Shown piece by piece: positions 52,294-61,258 of a DNA stretch of 61,724 nt (positions are counted from its first letter, which is position 1; the number at the start of each line of letters is the position of its first letter). The stretch spans positions 1 through 61,724 of the forward strand of contig QMRV01000008.1 of the NCBI GenBank assembly GCA_003649445.1, in the 5' to 3' direction. Under the pieces are notes generated by a model. The model did no database searches, was not told the origin of the DNA, and saw only the letters and a list, made by a program, of their open reading frames with translations. A program made the position numbers and the translations under genes. The DNA comes from Thermoprotei archaeon (GTDB taxonomy: Archaea > Thermoproteota > Thermoprotei > Thermofilales > B15-G2).

Positions 52294-53688
52294 ATGGGTA
52301 AGATAGGAATAATTTTTCTTAACCCTTCTTCTATTAAGCACGAACTTAAGGAAGGTAAAATAGTATTCTCTATTTACGGATTAGGATACGTCGGCCTGAC
52401 TTTAGCTGCTGTATGGCTACGCGCCGGAGCAAAGGTAATAGGCGTTGATATAGACCTTGAAAAACTCGAGAAAATAAATAAATTGAAGTATAATTTTTCC
52501 GAAAAAGAAATAGAAGATGCTGTTAAAACAGGTTTTTCTGAAGGGAGATTCTCTATAACAAATAATGGTATTGAGGCATCAAAAGAAAGTGATGTTAAAA
52601 TTATAACTGTGCCTATTTATTTAGAAAACGGTAAACCTGTTTTAAAGGCTATTGAAAGCGTAGCTTGTACTATTGCTAAGGGGTTATGCAGAGGCGATTT
52701 AGTAATTGTGGAGTCTTCAGTTCCTCCTGGAACAACTTTTTATGTCAAACAGCTTCTTGAGAAGTATTCAGGTTTAAGTGCCGAGAAAGACTTCGGGCTG
52801 GGATATAGTCCTGAGAGAATATATGTTGGAAGAGGAGTTAAAGACATTGAAGAAAGATATCCCAAAATAGTTAGTGGTGTAGGTGAAAGAAGCGTTAAGG
52901 TAATAAAGGCTCTTTATGAGGCAGTATGTAGAAAAGGTGTAATAGTAGCTAGTAGTCCAGTAGTAGCAGAAGTAGAAAAACTCTTCGAAGGAATATATCG
53001 TGACGTAAATATAGCTCTAGCGAACGAGCTTGCTAGACTATGCCGTAAACTCGAGATTGATTACCGAGAAGTTAGGGCTCTTTCAAATAGTCAGCCCTAC
53101 TGTCATTTACATTTGCCAGGAACAGGTGTAGGAGGAGCATGTATTCCAGTATATCCGCTATTTATTCTAAGTACTGCTAAAAAATACGGCGAAGAATTAA
53201 TCCTAGTTAAATTAGCGAGAAAAATTAACTCTGAGCAACCATATAAAATAGTGGAGCTGTGTATAGAAGCCTGCAAAGAAATAGGTGTATTGAAGCCAAA
53301 AATATGTGTGCTTGGATTAGCTTTTAGAGGAGATGTTGATGATACGAGACTTTCTCCAACATACTTTCTCATTGAGTCTCTTTTGTCGAAATTAGAGGGC
53401 TGTACAATAGTGGTTCACGATCCCTTTGTAATAAAAGATAAATTTATTGAAAGTAGGGGGCTCGAGCTGACGTCTGAGCTTAATTATGCTTTAAGTGGTG
53501 CTGATATAATTATACTGGCAACAGATCATAGTCTCTATAAAAAATTGACGTTAAAGGATATTAAAAATATTTCAGGAAAAGAAAAGGTTGCCGTTATTGA
53601 CGCCCATAATGTATTTCTTGATTGGCGTAATCCTCCTAAAGGAGTGATATATGTAGGTAGTGGGAGACCATGGGTGAAAAATCTCTAA
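52294..53688 (+). CDS. UDP-sugar 6-dehydrogenase (WecC/UDP-ManNAc type)
   Basis: 464 residues. NAD-binding [67 protein letters not shown], the catalytic Cys in [13 protein letters not shown] (about 288) and C-terminal [19 protein letters not shown]. It oxidises a UDP-hexosamine to the uronic acid. Overlaps the acetyltransferase by 19 bp, and together they suggest a cell-surface or N-glycan acetamido-uronate sugar. Ferredoxin lies upstream. Confidence 0.9.
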   Translation: MGKIGIIFLNPSSIKHELKEGKIVFSIYGLGYVGLTLAAVWLRAGAKVIGVDIDLEKLEKINKLKYNFSEKEIEDAVKTGFSEGRFSITNNGIEASKESDVKIITVPIYLENGKPVLKAIESVACTIAKGLCRGDLVIVESSVPPGTTFYVKQLLEKYSGLSAEKDFGLGYSPERIYVGRGVKDIEERYPKIVSGVGERSVKVIKALYEAVCRKGVIVASSPVVAEVEKLFEGIYRDVNIALANELARLCRKLEIDYREVRALSNSQPYCHLHLPGTGVGGACIPVYPLFILSTAKKYGEELILVKLARKINSEQPYKIVELCIEACKEIGVLKPKICVLGLAFRGDVDDTRLSPTYFLIESLLSKLEGCTIVVHDPFVIKDKFIESRGLELTSELNYALSGADIIILATDHSLYKKLTLKDIKNISGKEKVAVIDAHNVFLDWRNPPKGVIYVGSGRPWVKNL

Positions 53689-54287
53689 AAAAGGTATTTA
53701 TTCATCCTACAGCTGTAGTTGAGGAGGGAGCAGAGATAGGCGAAGGTACTAGAATATGGCACTTTGTACATGTTAGAAGTGGAGCAAAAATAGGGAAAAA
53801 TTGCAATATCGGAAAGGACTGCTACATAGATGTTGGAGCAGTTATAGGAAATAATGTGAAAATACAGAATGGGGTATCAATATATAGAGGAGTAATTCTA
53901 GAAGATGATGTCTTCGTAGGACCTTATGCAGTGTTTACAAACGATCTCTATCCTCGGTCTTTTGTAAAGGACTGGAAGTTAGTTAAAACTTTAGTGAAAA
54001 AAGGTGCTAGCATAGGAGCTAACGCGACTATAGTATGTGGTGTGGTTATAGGCGAGTACGCTATGGTCGGTGCGGGATCAGTTGTAACAAAAGATATTCC
54101 TCCTCATGGTCTTGTATACGGGAACCCAGCTCGGCTTAGAGGATTTGTATGCTTCTGCGGAAGACCTCTAAGAAATATTATTTCTATAAATGATAAAGAA
54201 GTAGTTTATTTATGTGAATACTGTAAAAAAGAAGTACATATTAAAAGAGAACACTATGATAGGATGCTTAAAGAAAGAAACCTATGA
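53670..54287 (+). CDS. Left-handed beta-helix acetyltransferase with C-terminal zinc finger
   Basis: 205 residues. Hexapeptide repeats ([75 protein letters not shown]) form the left-handed beta helix, as in WlbB-type N-acetyltransferases. A C-terminal segment adds CFCGRP...CEYCKKEV, a possible zinc-binding pair. Coupled to the dehydrogenase by a 19-bp overlap; acts in sugar nucleotide modification. Confidence 0.88.
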   Translation: MGEKSLKKVFIHPTAVVEEGAEIGEGTRIWHFVHVRSGAKIGKNCNIGKDCYIDVGAVIGNNVKIQNGVSIYRGVILEDDVFVGPYAVFTNDLYPRSFVKDWKLVKTLVKKGASIGANATIVCGVVIGEYAMVGAGSVVTKDIPPHGLVYGNPARLRGFVCFCGRPLRNIISINDKEVVYLCEYCKKEVHIKREHYDRMLKERNL

Positions 54288-54311
54288 AAGCAGTTTTTAG
54301 ACAAATGTATT

Positions 54312-54327
54312 AAAATTTAAATTTAAG
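54312..54327 (+). promoter_or_regulatory. TATA box upstream of adk
   Basis: AAAATTTAAATTTAAG at 54312-54327 lies 15-30 bases before the GTG at 54342 and about 30 before the ATG at 54351, the spacing expected for a leaderless or short-leader archaeal message. Confidence 0.5.
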
Positions 54328-54341
54328 TGTGACTATGTGGC

Positions 54342-54995
54342 GTGAGTACTATGAGAATAGTATTGCTCGGGCCTCCAGGTATAGGTAAGGGATCTTATGC
54401 AAAAGAATTGTCTAAACGGCTAGGTATACCACATATTTCTACAGGAGACATTTTCAGGGAAGAAATAAAGAAAGAAACCGAGCTTGGTAAGAAGGTTAAG
54501 GAATATGTAGAAAAAGGAGAGCTGGTTCCCGACGAAATAGTAATAGAGGTAGTTAGAAATAGGCTTTCTCAGCCTGATTGCCAAAAAGGGTTTATCTTAG
54601 ATGGTTTTCCGAGAACACTGAATCAAGCAAAAGCTTTAGATGAAATTACAAAGATAGACATAGTGTTTAATTTTGAAGCACCAATTGAAGTTATAATAGA
54701 TAGAGTTAGCGGAAGAAGAATTTGTAAAAAATGTGGAGCTATTTATCACATAAAGTATAATCCTCCCAAAAAAGATGGTATTTGCGACATTTGTGAAGGC
54801 GAGCTTTATCAAAGAGAGGACGACAAGCCGGAAATAGTTAAGCACAGACTTGAAGTATATAATAAGCAATTTAAGCCGATCGTAGAATATTATAAAGAAA
54901 AAGGAATTTTAGTTACAGTCAACGCAGCTAGAAAAATAAATAAAGTAGTTGACGAGTGTATTGCAATACTGAAGAGAAAGCTAAATATTGACTAG
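54342..54995 (+). CDS. adk: Adenylate kinase with zinc-binding LID (bacterial/long type)
   Basis: About 214-217 residues. GPPGIGKGSYAKEL P-loop, TGDIFREEI, GFILDGFPRTLNQA, and a long LID carrying CKKCGAIYH...CDICEGELYQREDD with four cysteines for zinc. Many archaea use a short AdkA-type enzyme without LID zinc; this is the bacterial/eukaryal family. Starts are GTG 54342 or ATG 54351 after a TATA at 54312-54327. Overlaps the amidohydrolase by 15 bp. Confidence 0.93.
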   Translation: MSTMRIVLLGPPGIGKGSYAKELSKRLGIPHISTGDIFREEIKKETELGKKVKEYVEKGELVPDEIVIEVVRNRLSQPDCQKGFILDGFPRTLNQAKALDEITKIDIVFNFEAPIEVIIDRVSGRRICKKCGAIYHIKYNPPKKDGICDICEGELYQREDDKPEIVKHRLEVYNKQFKPIVEYYKEKGILVTVNAARKINKVVDECIAILKRKLNID

Positions 54996-55835
54996 CTTTA
55001 ATGCGTTTTCATATAGTATATTTTTCAATGCTATTTTGCTCAAATTAAGTTCTTTTAGTGCGTTTAAATGCTTGCCATTTACTCCGAATTGTGAAGCATC
55101 TGTATCTATACATGGAAAGTCTGTACCAAAAAGTACTTTATTAGAGAATTTTTCTAGAAAGTCTTTTGCATAACTAGTATCGCGAGTAATAGCGTTAAGA
55201 CCTGATTTAGCAGAAAGGTCTGCGTATATGTTATCGTATTTAGAGAGTAGTTTCTCTACGTATCCTCCGGGCTTTATCTTTCCTGCAGGATAGTCTACGT
55301 CCTGTGGAACTTCTGCTGAAATGTGTTTCCACCATCCTGGTCCGTGAAGTATAAAAATTGTATGAGGACATTTCTCTAATACTTCGACTAGCTTATAAAT
55401 ATCAGGGTTGAATTTATTGTTCATATGAATTAATACGGGCATTTCAAAATCACCCGCTTTTTCATATAGTTTTACTGAACGAGGGTCGTTTACTGGAAGA
55501 TTTACCTTAAATTCTCCTAATCCTTTACATCCTTTTCTATGGTATTTTTCAAGAATACTTGTAGCACTAGGTACTCGAGGGTCTATTGCACAGAAGGGAA
55601 TTAGTCTATGAGGATATTTTTTACATAGTCTAAGCACAGTTTCTGTAGAAACAATGTTGCTATCAGGTTCTACTTTGCCAGGAAGTGGCAGTAACCATAC
55701 TGCTGCTATTTGTTTTTCAGTCATGTAGTCGAGTAAGTCATTTAACGTGACTTTGATAAATCCTTTTACTAAAGGAGACCATGCTTTTATGCTGCCTATG
55801 TGTGTATGGATATCTATTATCCTGTCTTCTGCCAT
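54981..55835 (-). CDS. Amidohydrolase-related TIM-barrel hydrolase
   Basis: About 284 residues from ATG 55835. IIDIHTHIGS (HxH metal site), CAIDPRVPS, GEFKVNLPVN, PVLIHMNNKF, FILHGPGWW, ADLSAKSGLN and VLFGTDFPCIDTD (final Asp) follow the amidohydrolase-2 order. It may act on a carboxylate or lactone, but the substrate cannot be read. The frame extends 11 codons upstream; ATG 55835 begins right at the conserved domain. Confidence 0.85.
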   Translation of the reverse strand: MAEDRIIDIHTHIGSIKAWSPLVKGFIKVTLNDLLDYMTEKQIAAVWLLPLPGKVEPDSNIVSTETVLRLCKKYPHRLIPFCAIDPRVPSATSILEKYHRKGCKGLGEFKVNLPVNDPRSVKLYEKAGDFEMPVLIHMNNKFNPDIYKLVEVLEKCPHTIFILHGPGWWKHISAEVPQDVDYPAGKIKPGGYVEKLLSKYDNIYADLSAKSGLNAITRDTSYAKDFLEKFSNKVLFGTDFPCIDTDASQFGVNGKHLNALKELNLSKIALKNILYENALKLVNI

Positions 55836-55889
55836 ATTTACACTAATACTCAGTAAAGAAGAACTCAAATATAATATTAGTGTATGTAG

Positions 55890-56747
55890 CTATATTTTCG
55901 ATGCTTTGAAGAAGTATATGGGTCCTGCTTTTTGAATGGAAACTTTATGAAAGCCTTCTCGTTCAATGATCCAGCGAATTTTTGTTTTATTAGGAGGAGT
56001 TATTCCTCCAAAGAGTTTGAGTATAGGTTCTATTAAATTGGGATAATCGTTTTTTTCTCTTAAGGGGTAGCTTCCGTAAAGAGTTCCTCCAAATTCTAGC
56101 AAGCTATAGGCTTTTGACACTAGGGACTCAATGTCGTAAAGCCATGTTATCGGCGATGTTAGTAATATGGCAAAGATAGGTTCACTTACATATCTTCCTG
56201 CTCTCAGAGGATCTCCATGAATGAATACAACGTTATTTACTTTTTCTAGCTCCATGTAGTCTTTAGCGATTTCAACGTTCTTTTCATCCGCTTCTATGCC
56301 AATAACTTTTCTTCCAGTAACTTTTGCTACTTCTAATGATCCTCTTCCGGTACCGCTATTTAACTCTAGAATTGAGCCTATTTCAGGAATCTTTATTTTT
56401 CTTCCAATTTCCCGCATTGTTTCGCTGTATACAGGGCTTTCTAAGAGGAATTCTATAAGCATGCGTACACAGCCCATATTTTCTCTGGAAAAGTCCTCCA
56501 CGATTGACAGTATATCCTCTATTATTAGCTGAATAGCTTTCTGGAATAGACTCTCCCATGCATTTGATATAAAAGGCACAAAGGGTTGCTTCGGTAAAAC
56601 GTAATCTAATGCTTTCAGTATTGAATCCTTATTTTCGAATTTAATGTCTAGGTTTTCTAAAGTCTCTTTAAGCTTAGGTAGTAGCGAAGCAGCTATTGTA
56701 GCTAAGTTCTCGTATTCTCTAACTAAACTACCTGCGATTATCGTCAT
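55890..56747 (-). CDS. Class I SAM-dependent methyltransferase with helical N-terminus
   Basis: 285 residues. ILELNSGTGRGSLEVAKVTG (motif I, GxGxG replaced by NSGTGRG), VIGIEADEKNVEIAKDYM, VVFIHGDPLRA and ILLTSPITWLYD mark the Rossmann fold (about 120-240). The N-terminal 115 residues are helical, and the C-terminus (EGFHKVSIQKAGPIYFFKASK) is typical. Substrate unknown. Starts overlapping the upstream gene by 4 bp (ATGA), so it works with that unknown protein. Confidence 0.8.
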   Translation of the reverse strand: MTIIAGSLVREYENLATIAASLLPKLKETLENLDIKFENKDSILKALDYVLPKQPFVPFISNAWESLFQKAIQLIIEDILSIVEDFSRENMGCVRMLIEFLLESPVYSETMREIGRKIKIPEIGSILELNSGTGRGSLEVAKVTGRKVIGIEADEKNVEIAKDYMELEKVNNVVFIHGDPLRAGRYVSEPIFAILLTSPITWLYDIESLVSKAYSLLEFGGTLYGSYPLREKNDYPNLIEPILKLFGGITPPNKTKIRWIIEREGFHKVSIQKAGPIYFFKASKI

Positions 56748-57529
56748 GTTATCTCCTCAAAGTGTATAACTTCTCTTTTTTCTAATGCCAGTAAAAATTC
56801 TATAGATTCTTTAAGTGCAAAGGGATCTTTAAGCCGTAGAATTTCATATAAAGGCTTTCCTTGAAGGTCTTCTATTTCCTTAATATTAGACCAGGGGTAA
56901 TTTTTCTCTAGAAGTGGTCTTACTAGCTCGTAGTATTTTCTAGCTCTCTCATCAACTTTGTACGTGATTTTCATGGATGAAAGCACCAGTGTAAGTAAAT
57001 TTTCCATTTTTTCTGAGGGCTCTGTTTCGCAGAATGAATCTATAAGCTGTAAAGCTTTATATAAAGTTTCTATTTTTATTTTATCTCTAGATTTATCTAT
57101 GCTTCTTAGAAACATGTTAAACCATTTATATATTTGGCTTGGAAGTTTAGAAAATGCTATTTCGAGGTCAACTTTATTTAAAACTCCTTTCATCATAATA
57201 TTTGGTCTTTCTTTATATCCTTCTATCACTAGATCCTTATCTTTTAGAATTAGCTTAAATGCTTTTATATTCTTGAAAGAGGTCATATACTTAAAAGGAA
57301 TAGTAAAAGATTTTCCAGTTTCGAGGGGGGCTATTAAGCTGTAAACTCTAGATCCTCTCTCATGTCCTTGAGCATCGATGTATATTACAAGTGCGTGGTC
57401 TCTGTGTATATCTACTACGCCAGTCATTCCTATGGGACTATTTTTAGCAGAGATCAGTATGCTTTCATCTATTTCTATTGGAACCCGAGTTTTGCAGGCG
57501 GGACAGTACACGTGGATAACTCTTTTCAC
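56744..57529 (-). CDS. Hypothetical protein with N-terminal Cys pair, partner of a methyltransferase
   Basis: About 261 residues from GTG 57529, chosen because GAGGGGGATC lies 3-6 bases upstream; the frame opens further at 57565. It begins VKRVIHVYCPACKTRVPIEI (one CxxC), followed by a compact beta domain (HDHALVIYID-like) and a helical C-terminal half. I do not recognise it. It overlaps the methyltransferase by 4 bp. Possibly a substrate- or RNA-recognising partner, by context only. Confidence 0.6.
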   Translation of the reverse strand: MKRVIHVYCPACKTRVPIEIDESILISAKNSPIGMTGVVDIHRDHALVIYIDAQGHERGSRVYSLIAPLETGKSFTIPFKYMTSFKNIKAFKLILKDKDLVIEGYKERPNIMMKGVLNKVDLEIAFSKLPSQIYKWFNMFLRSIDKSRDKIKIETLYKALQLIDSFCETEPSEKMENLLTLVLSSMKITYKVDERARKYYELVRPLLEKNYPWSNIKEIEDLQGKPLYEILRLKDPFALKESIEFLLALEKREVIHFEEIT

Positions 57530-57605
57530 ATAGATCCCCCTCATTAGTACTATATCATAGAGCAAATATAAAGTATTTCAGCGCACTACAGACCATTGGA
57601 TTGGT

Positions 57606-57660
57606 GTCTCAGATGGTTGATCCTTCATCAACAGTCAGGCTGGAGAGTATTCATCATAGA
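57606..57660 (-). ncRNA. C/D box guide sRNA targeting the 5' end of 16S rRNA
   Basis: Minus strand: C ATGATGA (57657-57651), 12-nt guide, D' CTGA (57638-57635), C' TTGATGA (57631-57625), 12-nt guide, D CTGA (57612-57609). All boxes fit. The D guide complement GGTTGATCCT (57615-57624) is identical to the conserved start of archaeal 16S rRNA (TTCCGGTTGATCCTGCC). The fifth nucleotide upstream of D points to the first U of GGUUGAUCC as the methylation site. Confidence 0.93.
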
Positions 57661-57682
57661 CATAGTGTTTATGGTGAAAAAA

Positions 57683-57690
57683 CTTAAATA
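57683..57690 (+). promoter_or_regulatory. TATA box for tRNA-Gln
   Basis: CTTAAATA at 57683-57690 lies about 26 bases before the tRNA 5' end at 57713. Confidence 0.55.
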
Positions 57691-57712
57691 GCTTCTCATT
57701 ATAATTCATCTC

Positions 57713-57789
57713 AGCCCGGTGGTGTAGCGGTCAAGCATGGGGGGCTCTGGACCCCCAGATCCCGGGTTCGAATCCCGGCCGGGCTACCA
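57713..57789 (+). tRNA. tRNA-Gln (CTG), CCA encoded
   Basis: Acceptor AGCCCGG/CCGGGCT, anticodon arm GGGGG-CTCTGGA-CCCCC (anticodon CTG), T arm CCGGG-TTCGAAT-CCCGG, discriminator A, genomic CCA at 57787-57789. No intron. Upstream lies a minus-strand C/D sRNA. Confidence 0.92.
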
Positions 57790-57818
57790 ATTAAGCACAC
57801 TTTTATTAACTAGTATTT

Positions 57819-59381
57819 TTGACAGAAGATGTGTCTGGCGAAGTACATGCAGGAGATTTCCTAATGGTGGGTTTTAGTGGAACTTATTTAACGCGCAATT
57901 TAAGGGAGTTCTTCGAGGAAATTAAGCCTAAAGGAGTAATTTTATTTAAAAGAAATATTGAAAATGAAAACCAACTTAAGAGGCTTATAAGTGATCTAAG
58001 AGAGATACTTGGCGAGCCAATAATCGCCATAGATGAAGAGGGTGGAGATGTATCTCGTATAGACTTTATAGTACCTACGCCGAGTCATATGGGATTAGCT
58101 GCCACAAGAGATCCTTCTTCCGCCTACAGAATAGCGCGAATAATAGGGAGGGAACTTAAGAGACTTGGTATAAATAGTGATTTGGCTCCAGTTCTAGATG
58201 TAAACATTAATCCAGACAACCCTATTATTGGAAATCGGTCTTTCGGAGAAGATCCCGATGAAGTAGCACTTTATGGTGAAAACTATATTAAAGGGCTTCT
58301 TGAGAGCGGTGTTATTGCTACAGCAAAACATTTTCCCGGCCATGGCGATACCTCAACAGATTCACACTATGATCTACCTATTATACCGCATAATTACGAA
58401 AGACTAGTTAAGGTTGAAATAAAGCCTTTTCAGAGAGCAATTCGATGTGGCTGTCCAATGATAATGGTGGGGCATCTGTATGTACCAGCACTAGATCCTG
58501 AGAAAATACCTGCTTCTTTATCTTCGAGAGTAATTAATGGCTTCTTGAGAGAGACTTTAGGGTTTGAAGGAGTAGTTATCACAGATGACTTAGAAATGAA
58601 AGCTGTTTCATCGCAATTTGAGGTCAGAAAAGCAGCGGTCAAGGCATTAAGTAGTGGTGCAGATATTGTTTTAATTTGTCATACACGTGAATATCAAGAG
58701 GAAGCATATGAAGCTATAGAGGAAGCTCTCAAAGACCCTAGTTTTAGGAAAGAAGCTCTGTTAAAGAAAGAGAGAATAGAGAAAAATCTTGGAGTATTTC
58801 TCAAGACTAGTGTTAAAGAGAAGGATTTAGATAGAGAACATTATTTCGAAGAAGCTTTAAAAATAGCTAAAAGTGCAGTAACTGTTGTTAAGTGGAATAA
58901 CTTGCCTAAAGAAGATTTTAAGAAATGTATTGTCTTTTACCCAAATAAAATAAAAGAAAGAGTAAGTTACTTCGTATACAAATTGAGCGAGAAGAAAAAG
59001 GATCTCGAAATAATAGCTGTTCCATACTGTGGGTCTAAAGCAGAGAAATACTTTGAATTAACAAAAATTATTGAACAGAAAAAAACTATATGTATAGTGT
59101 TTACATGGAAGGCAGATAGAGATCCTTGTCAAAAAGAATTCGTCGAGAAGATAGTAAAGTGTGAGAACACAATAATTGTATCGACGAGTACTCCCTATGA
59201 CATCAGAAGTTTCCTTGAAGCTGAGAGGTATATAGCGCTGTATGCAGCCTCTCCGATTATGATGGATGCATTAATAGACCTTATTACTAGTAGCGAGAAA
59301 ACTAGAGGAAAACTGCCTGTAACAATACCTAACGTGGCTCAGAAAGGACAGGGACTTGAAGTAGTTATCAAGATACTCTAA
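57819..59381 (+). CDS. GH3-family glycosidase (NagZ-like), cytoplasmic
   Basis: 520 residues. GH3 barrel signatures: GVILFKRNIENE, IAIDEEGGDVSRID, NSDLAPVLDVNIN, FGEDPDEVALYG, the NagZ-type ATAKHFPGHGDTSTDSH loop (catalytic His/Asp dyad) and VVITDDLEMKAV with the nucleophile Asp near 256. A C-terminal domain of about 170 residues follows. No signal peptide, so it acts inside the cell. As archaea lack murein, the substrate is more likely a chitin-, glycan- or nucleotide-sugar derivative. TTG 57819 or GTG 57831 may start it; TTTTATTAA near 57800 is the likely TATA. Confidence 0.88.
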   Translation: MTEDVSGEVHAGDFLMVGFSGTYLTRNLREFFEEIKPKGVILFKRNIENENQLKRLISDLREILGEPIIAIDEEGGDVSRIDFIVPTPSHMGLAATRDPSSAYRIARIIGRELKRLGINSDLAPVLDVNINPDNPIIGNRSFGEDPDEVALYGENYIKGLLESGVIATAKHFPGHGDTSTDSHYDLPIIPHNYERLVKVEIKPFQRAIRCGCPMIMVGHLYVPALDPEKIPASLSSRVINGFLRETLGFEGVVITDDLEMKAVSSQFEVRKAAVKALSSGADIVLICHTREYQEEAYEAIEEALKDPSFRKEALLKKERIEKNLGVFLKTSVKEKDLDREHYFEEALKIAKSAVTVVKWNNLPKEDFKKCIVFYPNKIKERVSYFVYKLSEKKKDLEIIAVPYCGSKAEKYFELTKIIEQKKTICIVFTWKADRDPCQKEFVEKIVKCENTIIVSTSTPYDIRSFLEAERYIALYAASPIMMDALIDLITSSEKTRGKLPVTIPNVAQKGQGLEVVIKIL

Positions 59382-59392
59382 CCAGTAAAATT

Positions 59393-59452
59393 AAGTCAGT
59401 GGTACTCCCTTTCTTCATCCGTAGTAGTCTGAAGGCGCATTTTCATCATATC
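59393..59452 (-). ncRNA. C/D box guide sRNA
   Basis: Minus strand: C ATGATGA (59449-59443), 11-nt guide, D' CAGA (59431-59428, one mismatch), C' GATGAAG (59419-59413, off by one), 13-nt guide, D CTGA (59399-59396). It lies antisense in the gap between the GH3 gene and the HIT gene. I find no obvious rRNA match for either guide. Confidence 0.75.
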
Positions 59453-59514
59453 TAGCTTTCGAGACGACACCTTTCCGAGATAGATATAAAGGGATTAAAT
59501 AATTATTTTCTCCT

Positions 59515-60015
59515 ATGAAAAACCTATGGGCTCCCTGGAGAGTAAAGTATGTGAGATATAAGGCCATAGAAAAACAAAAAGGATGTTTTCTATGTGAAAT
59601 ACCTAAAGAGAATAAAGACAAAGAAAACTTTATTGTTTATAGAAGTAAACACGTCTATATTGTATTGAATATTTTTCCTTATAACAATGGCCATGTATTA
59701 GTTGCACCATATAGGCACGTAAAGTACTTAAATGAACTTAATCAAGAGGAGATGCTTGATTTAATGCAGACAGTCAACTTAGTAACTGATGCTTTACTTA
59801 GAGCATATAGACCAGACGGCTTTAATATAGGAATAAATATTGGCAGAGCTGCCGGAGCAGGAGAAGAACACTTACATGTTCACGTGGTTCCTCGATGGAA
59901 TGGAGATACGAACTTTATGGCAGTACTAGCAGAAACTAAAGTTATACCAGAGGGGCTTTATGAGACTTACAAGAATTTGAAGAAGGCTATAGAAGAGATT
60001 TTATCTCATCGGTAA
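59515..60015 (+). CDS. HIT-family nucleotide hydrolase
   Basis: 166 residues. CFLCEIP gives one CxxC zinc site, [22 protein letters not shown] and [19 protein letters not shown] supply the histidine triad (HxHxH). The archaeal HIT proteins cleave dinucleoside polyphosphates or AMP-NH2-type substrates. ATG at 59515; overlaps TFB1 by 15 bp tail to tail. Confidence 0.92.
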   Translation: MKNLWAPWRVKYVRYKAIEKQKGCFLCEIPKENKDKENFIVYRSKHVYIVLNIFPYNNGHVLVAPYRHVKYLNELNQEEMLDLMQTVNLVTDALLRAYRPDGFNIGINIGRAAGAGEEHLHVHVVPRWNGDTNFMAVLAETKVIPEGLYETYKNLKKAIEEILSHR

Positions 60016-60939
60016 CTTGATGTTGAGTTTCTTTGCTAGTTCTTTGTATCTATTTCTTACAGTTACTTCTGTCACTTGGGCTGCTTGAGCGACTTCTTTC
60101 TGTGTTCTAACTTCTCCTGAAAGAAGTGACGCTACATATATTGCGGCGGCTGCTAGACCAGCAGGATCCTTTCCTGCTGTAATACCGAGTTTCTTGGCTT
60201 CTTTGAGTATTTCTATTGCTTTTCTAATAGTAGTTGCGCTAAGCTTTAATGTTTCACCTATTTTTGGAGCAAAGTCGACTGGGTCAGGTAAAGGAACTCT
60301 AATTGTGGCTTCGCGAAGTAGTAGTCTATAGCATCTAGCGACATCTTTTCGTCCAGCTCTAGTATATTTCGCTATCTCATCCAGTGTTCTGGGCATTTTG
60401 AGTTGTCGACAAGCAGCGTAAATAGATGCGGCCATTACAGACTCTATTGATCGGCCTCTAACGAGACCTGACTCAAGTGCTCGACGATATATTTCAAGTG
60501 CCTGTTCCTTTATTGTCTTAGGTAGCCCTAGCTGAGCCGCTAGCCTCTCTAGTTCCTGAGCTGCTTGCTGAAGATTCCTCTCTATTGAGGACTGACTTCT
60601 TGCTCTAATTTGCCATTTTCTAAGGCGTAGTATCTCTATTTTGCGCTTGAGGTTTAGTTCTCTACCCGATGCATCTCGTGCTCTCCAGTCGATGACGGTT
60701 ACTAAGCTGTCTGGAGTTACTCTTGACATCGGAGCACCAACTCTGCTTCTTCTTTCTCTCTCTTCTGGAGTAAATGCTCTCCATTCAGGTCCTCTGTCAA
60801 TAGACCTGTCTGTAATTACGAGTCCACAGACTGCGCAGATTAGCTCGCCTCGTGTGTAGTCCAATATTAGCTTGTCGCTACCGCACGCTGGGCACTTCTT
60901 TACATATTCCCCCGTTTCAATAACTTCCTCCCTACTCAT
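60001..60939 (-). CDS. tfb: Transcription initiation factor B (main TFB)
   Basis: 312 residues. Zinc ribbon [24 protein letters not shown] (16-41), B-finger with [22 protein letters not shown], and two cyclin folds (about 115-205 and 210-305; [28 protein letters not shown]) ending in a HTH ([24 protein letters not shown]). Recruits RNA polymerase to TBP-bound promoters. Highly canonical, in contrast to the divergent paralogue at 33.8 kb. ATG with CGGTAAGGGTGAT-type ribosome site just upstream. Confidence 0.97.
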   Translation of the reverse strand: MSREEVIETGEYVKKCPACGSDKLILDYTRGELICAVCGLVITDRSIDRGPEWRAFTPEERERRSRVGAPMSRVTPDSLVTVIDWRARDASGRELNLKRKIEILRLRKWQIRARSQSSIERNLQQAAQELERLAAQLGLPKTIKEQALEIYRRALESGLVRGRSIESVMAASIYAACRQLKMPRTLDEIAKYTRAGRKDVARCYRLLLREATIRVPLPDPVDFAPKIGETLKLSATTIRKAIEILKEAKKLGITAGKDPAGLAAAAIYVASLLSGEVRTQKEVAQAAQVTEVTVRNRYKELAKKLNIKLPMR

Positions 60940-61149
60940 ACAATCACCCTTACCGAATGCTTAAATAAGGGCGTTTCACCAATATATAAACTTACCGGTT
61001 TATTAATTTTTTCTGTATCTATAGGAGAAGCTAAATTAATAGTAGACTAAATAGTACAAACTAGTATTGATATTGTATTTCGAAAATATTTACTATATCT
61101 AGAGAAAATGTAACATAAGTAAAGAAGTAGCGACAATATTAATTAAGAG
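60940..61149. other. AT-rich intergenic DNA
   Basis: Between the TFB start and the sRNA at 61151 I see the TFB promoter (TATATAAACTTACC near 60980-60992 read on the minus strand) and otherwise AT-rich sequence without ORF, repeat or RNA signature. Confidence 0.5.
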
Positions 61150-61150
61150 A

Positions 61151-61204
61151 AAATCAGCAAGGGAGCATCTATCATCAATCAATCTTCACCTCCATCATCA
61201 TCTA
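61151..61204 (-). ncRNA. C/D box guide sRNA; D' guide complementary to the anti-Shine-Dalgarno
   Basis: Minus strand: C ATGATGA (61201-61195), 12-nt guide, D' TTGA (61182-61179), C' TTGATGA (61178-61172) with no spacer, 14-nt guide, D CTGA (61157-61154). The D' guide TGGAGGTGAAGA complements UCACCUCC of the 16S rRNA 3' end, one nucleotide out of register with the sRNA at 45045. Confidence 0.85.
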
Positions 61205-61224
61205 TTCCTCTAGAAACACAAGAC

Positions 61225-61237
61225 TAAAATATATATT
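61225..61237 (+). promoter_or_regulatory. TATA box for the overlapping sRNA/mRNA at the right edge
   Basis: TAAAATATATATT at 61225-61237 is about 25-30 bases before GTGATGA at 61262, the start of the C/D motif. A transcript beginning there would carry the C box at its 5' end and then the ATG at 61292. Confidence 0.55.
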
Positions 61238-61258
61238 GCTGCCTAAGTACTATCTCTG

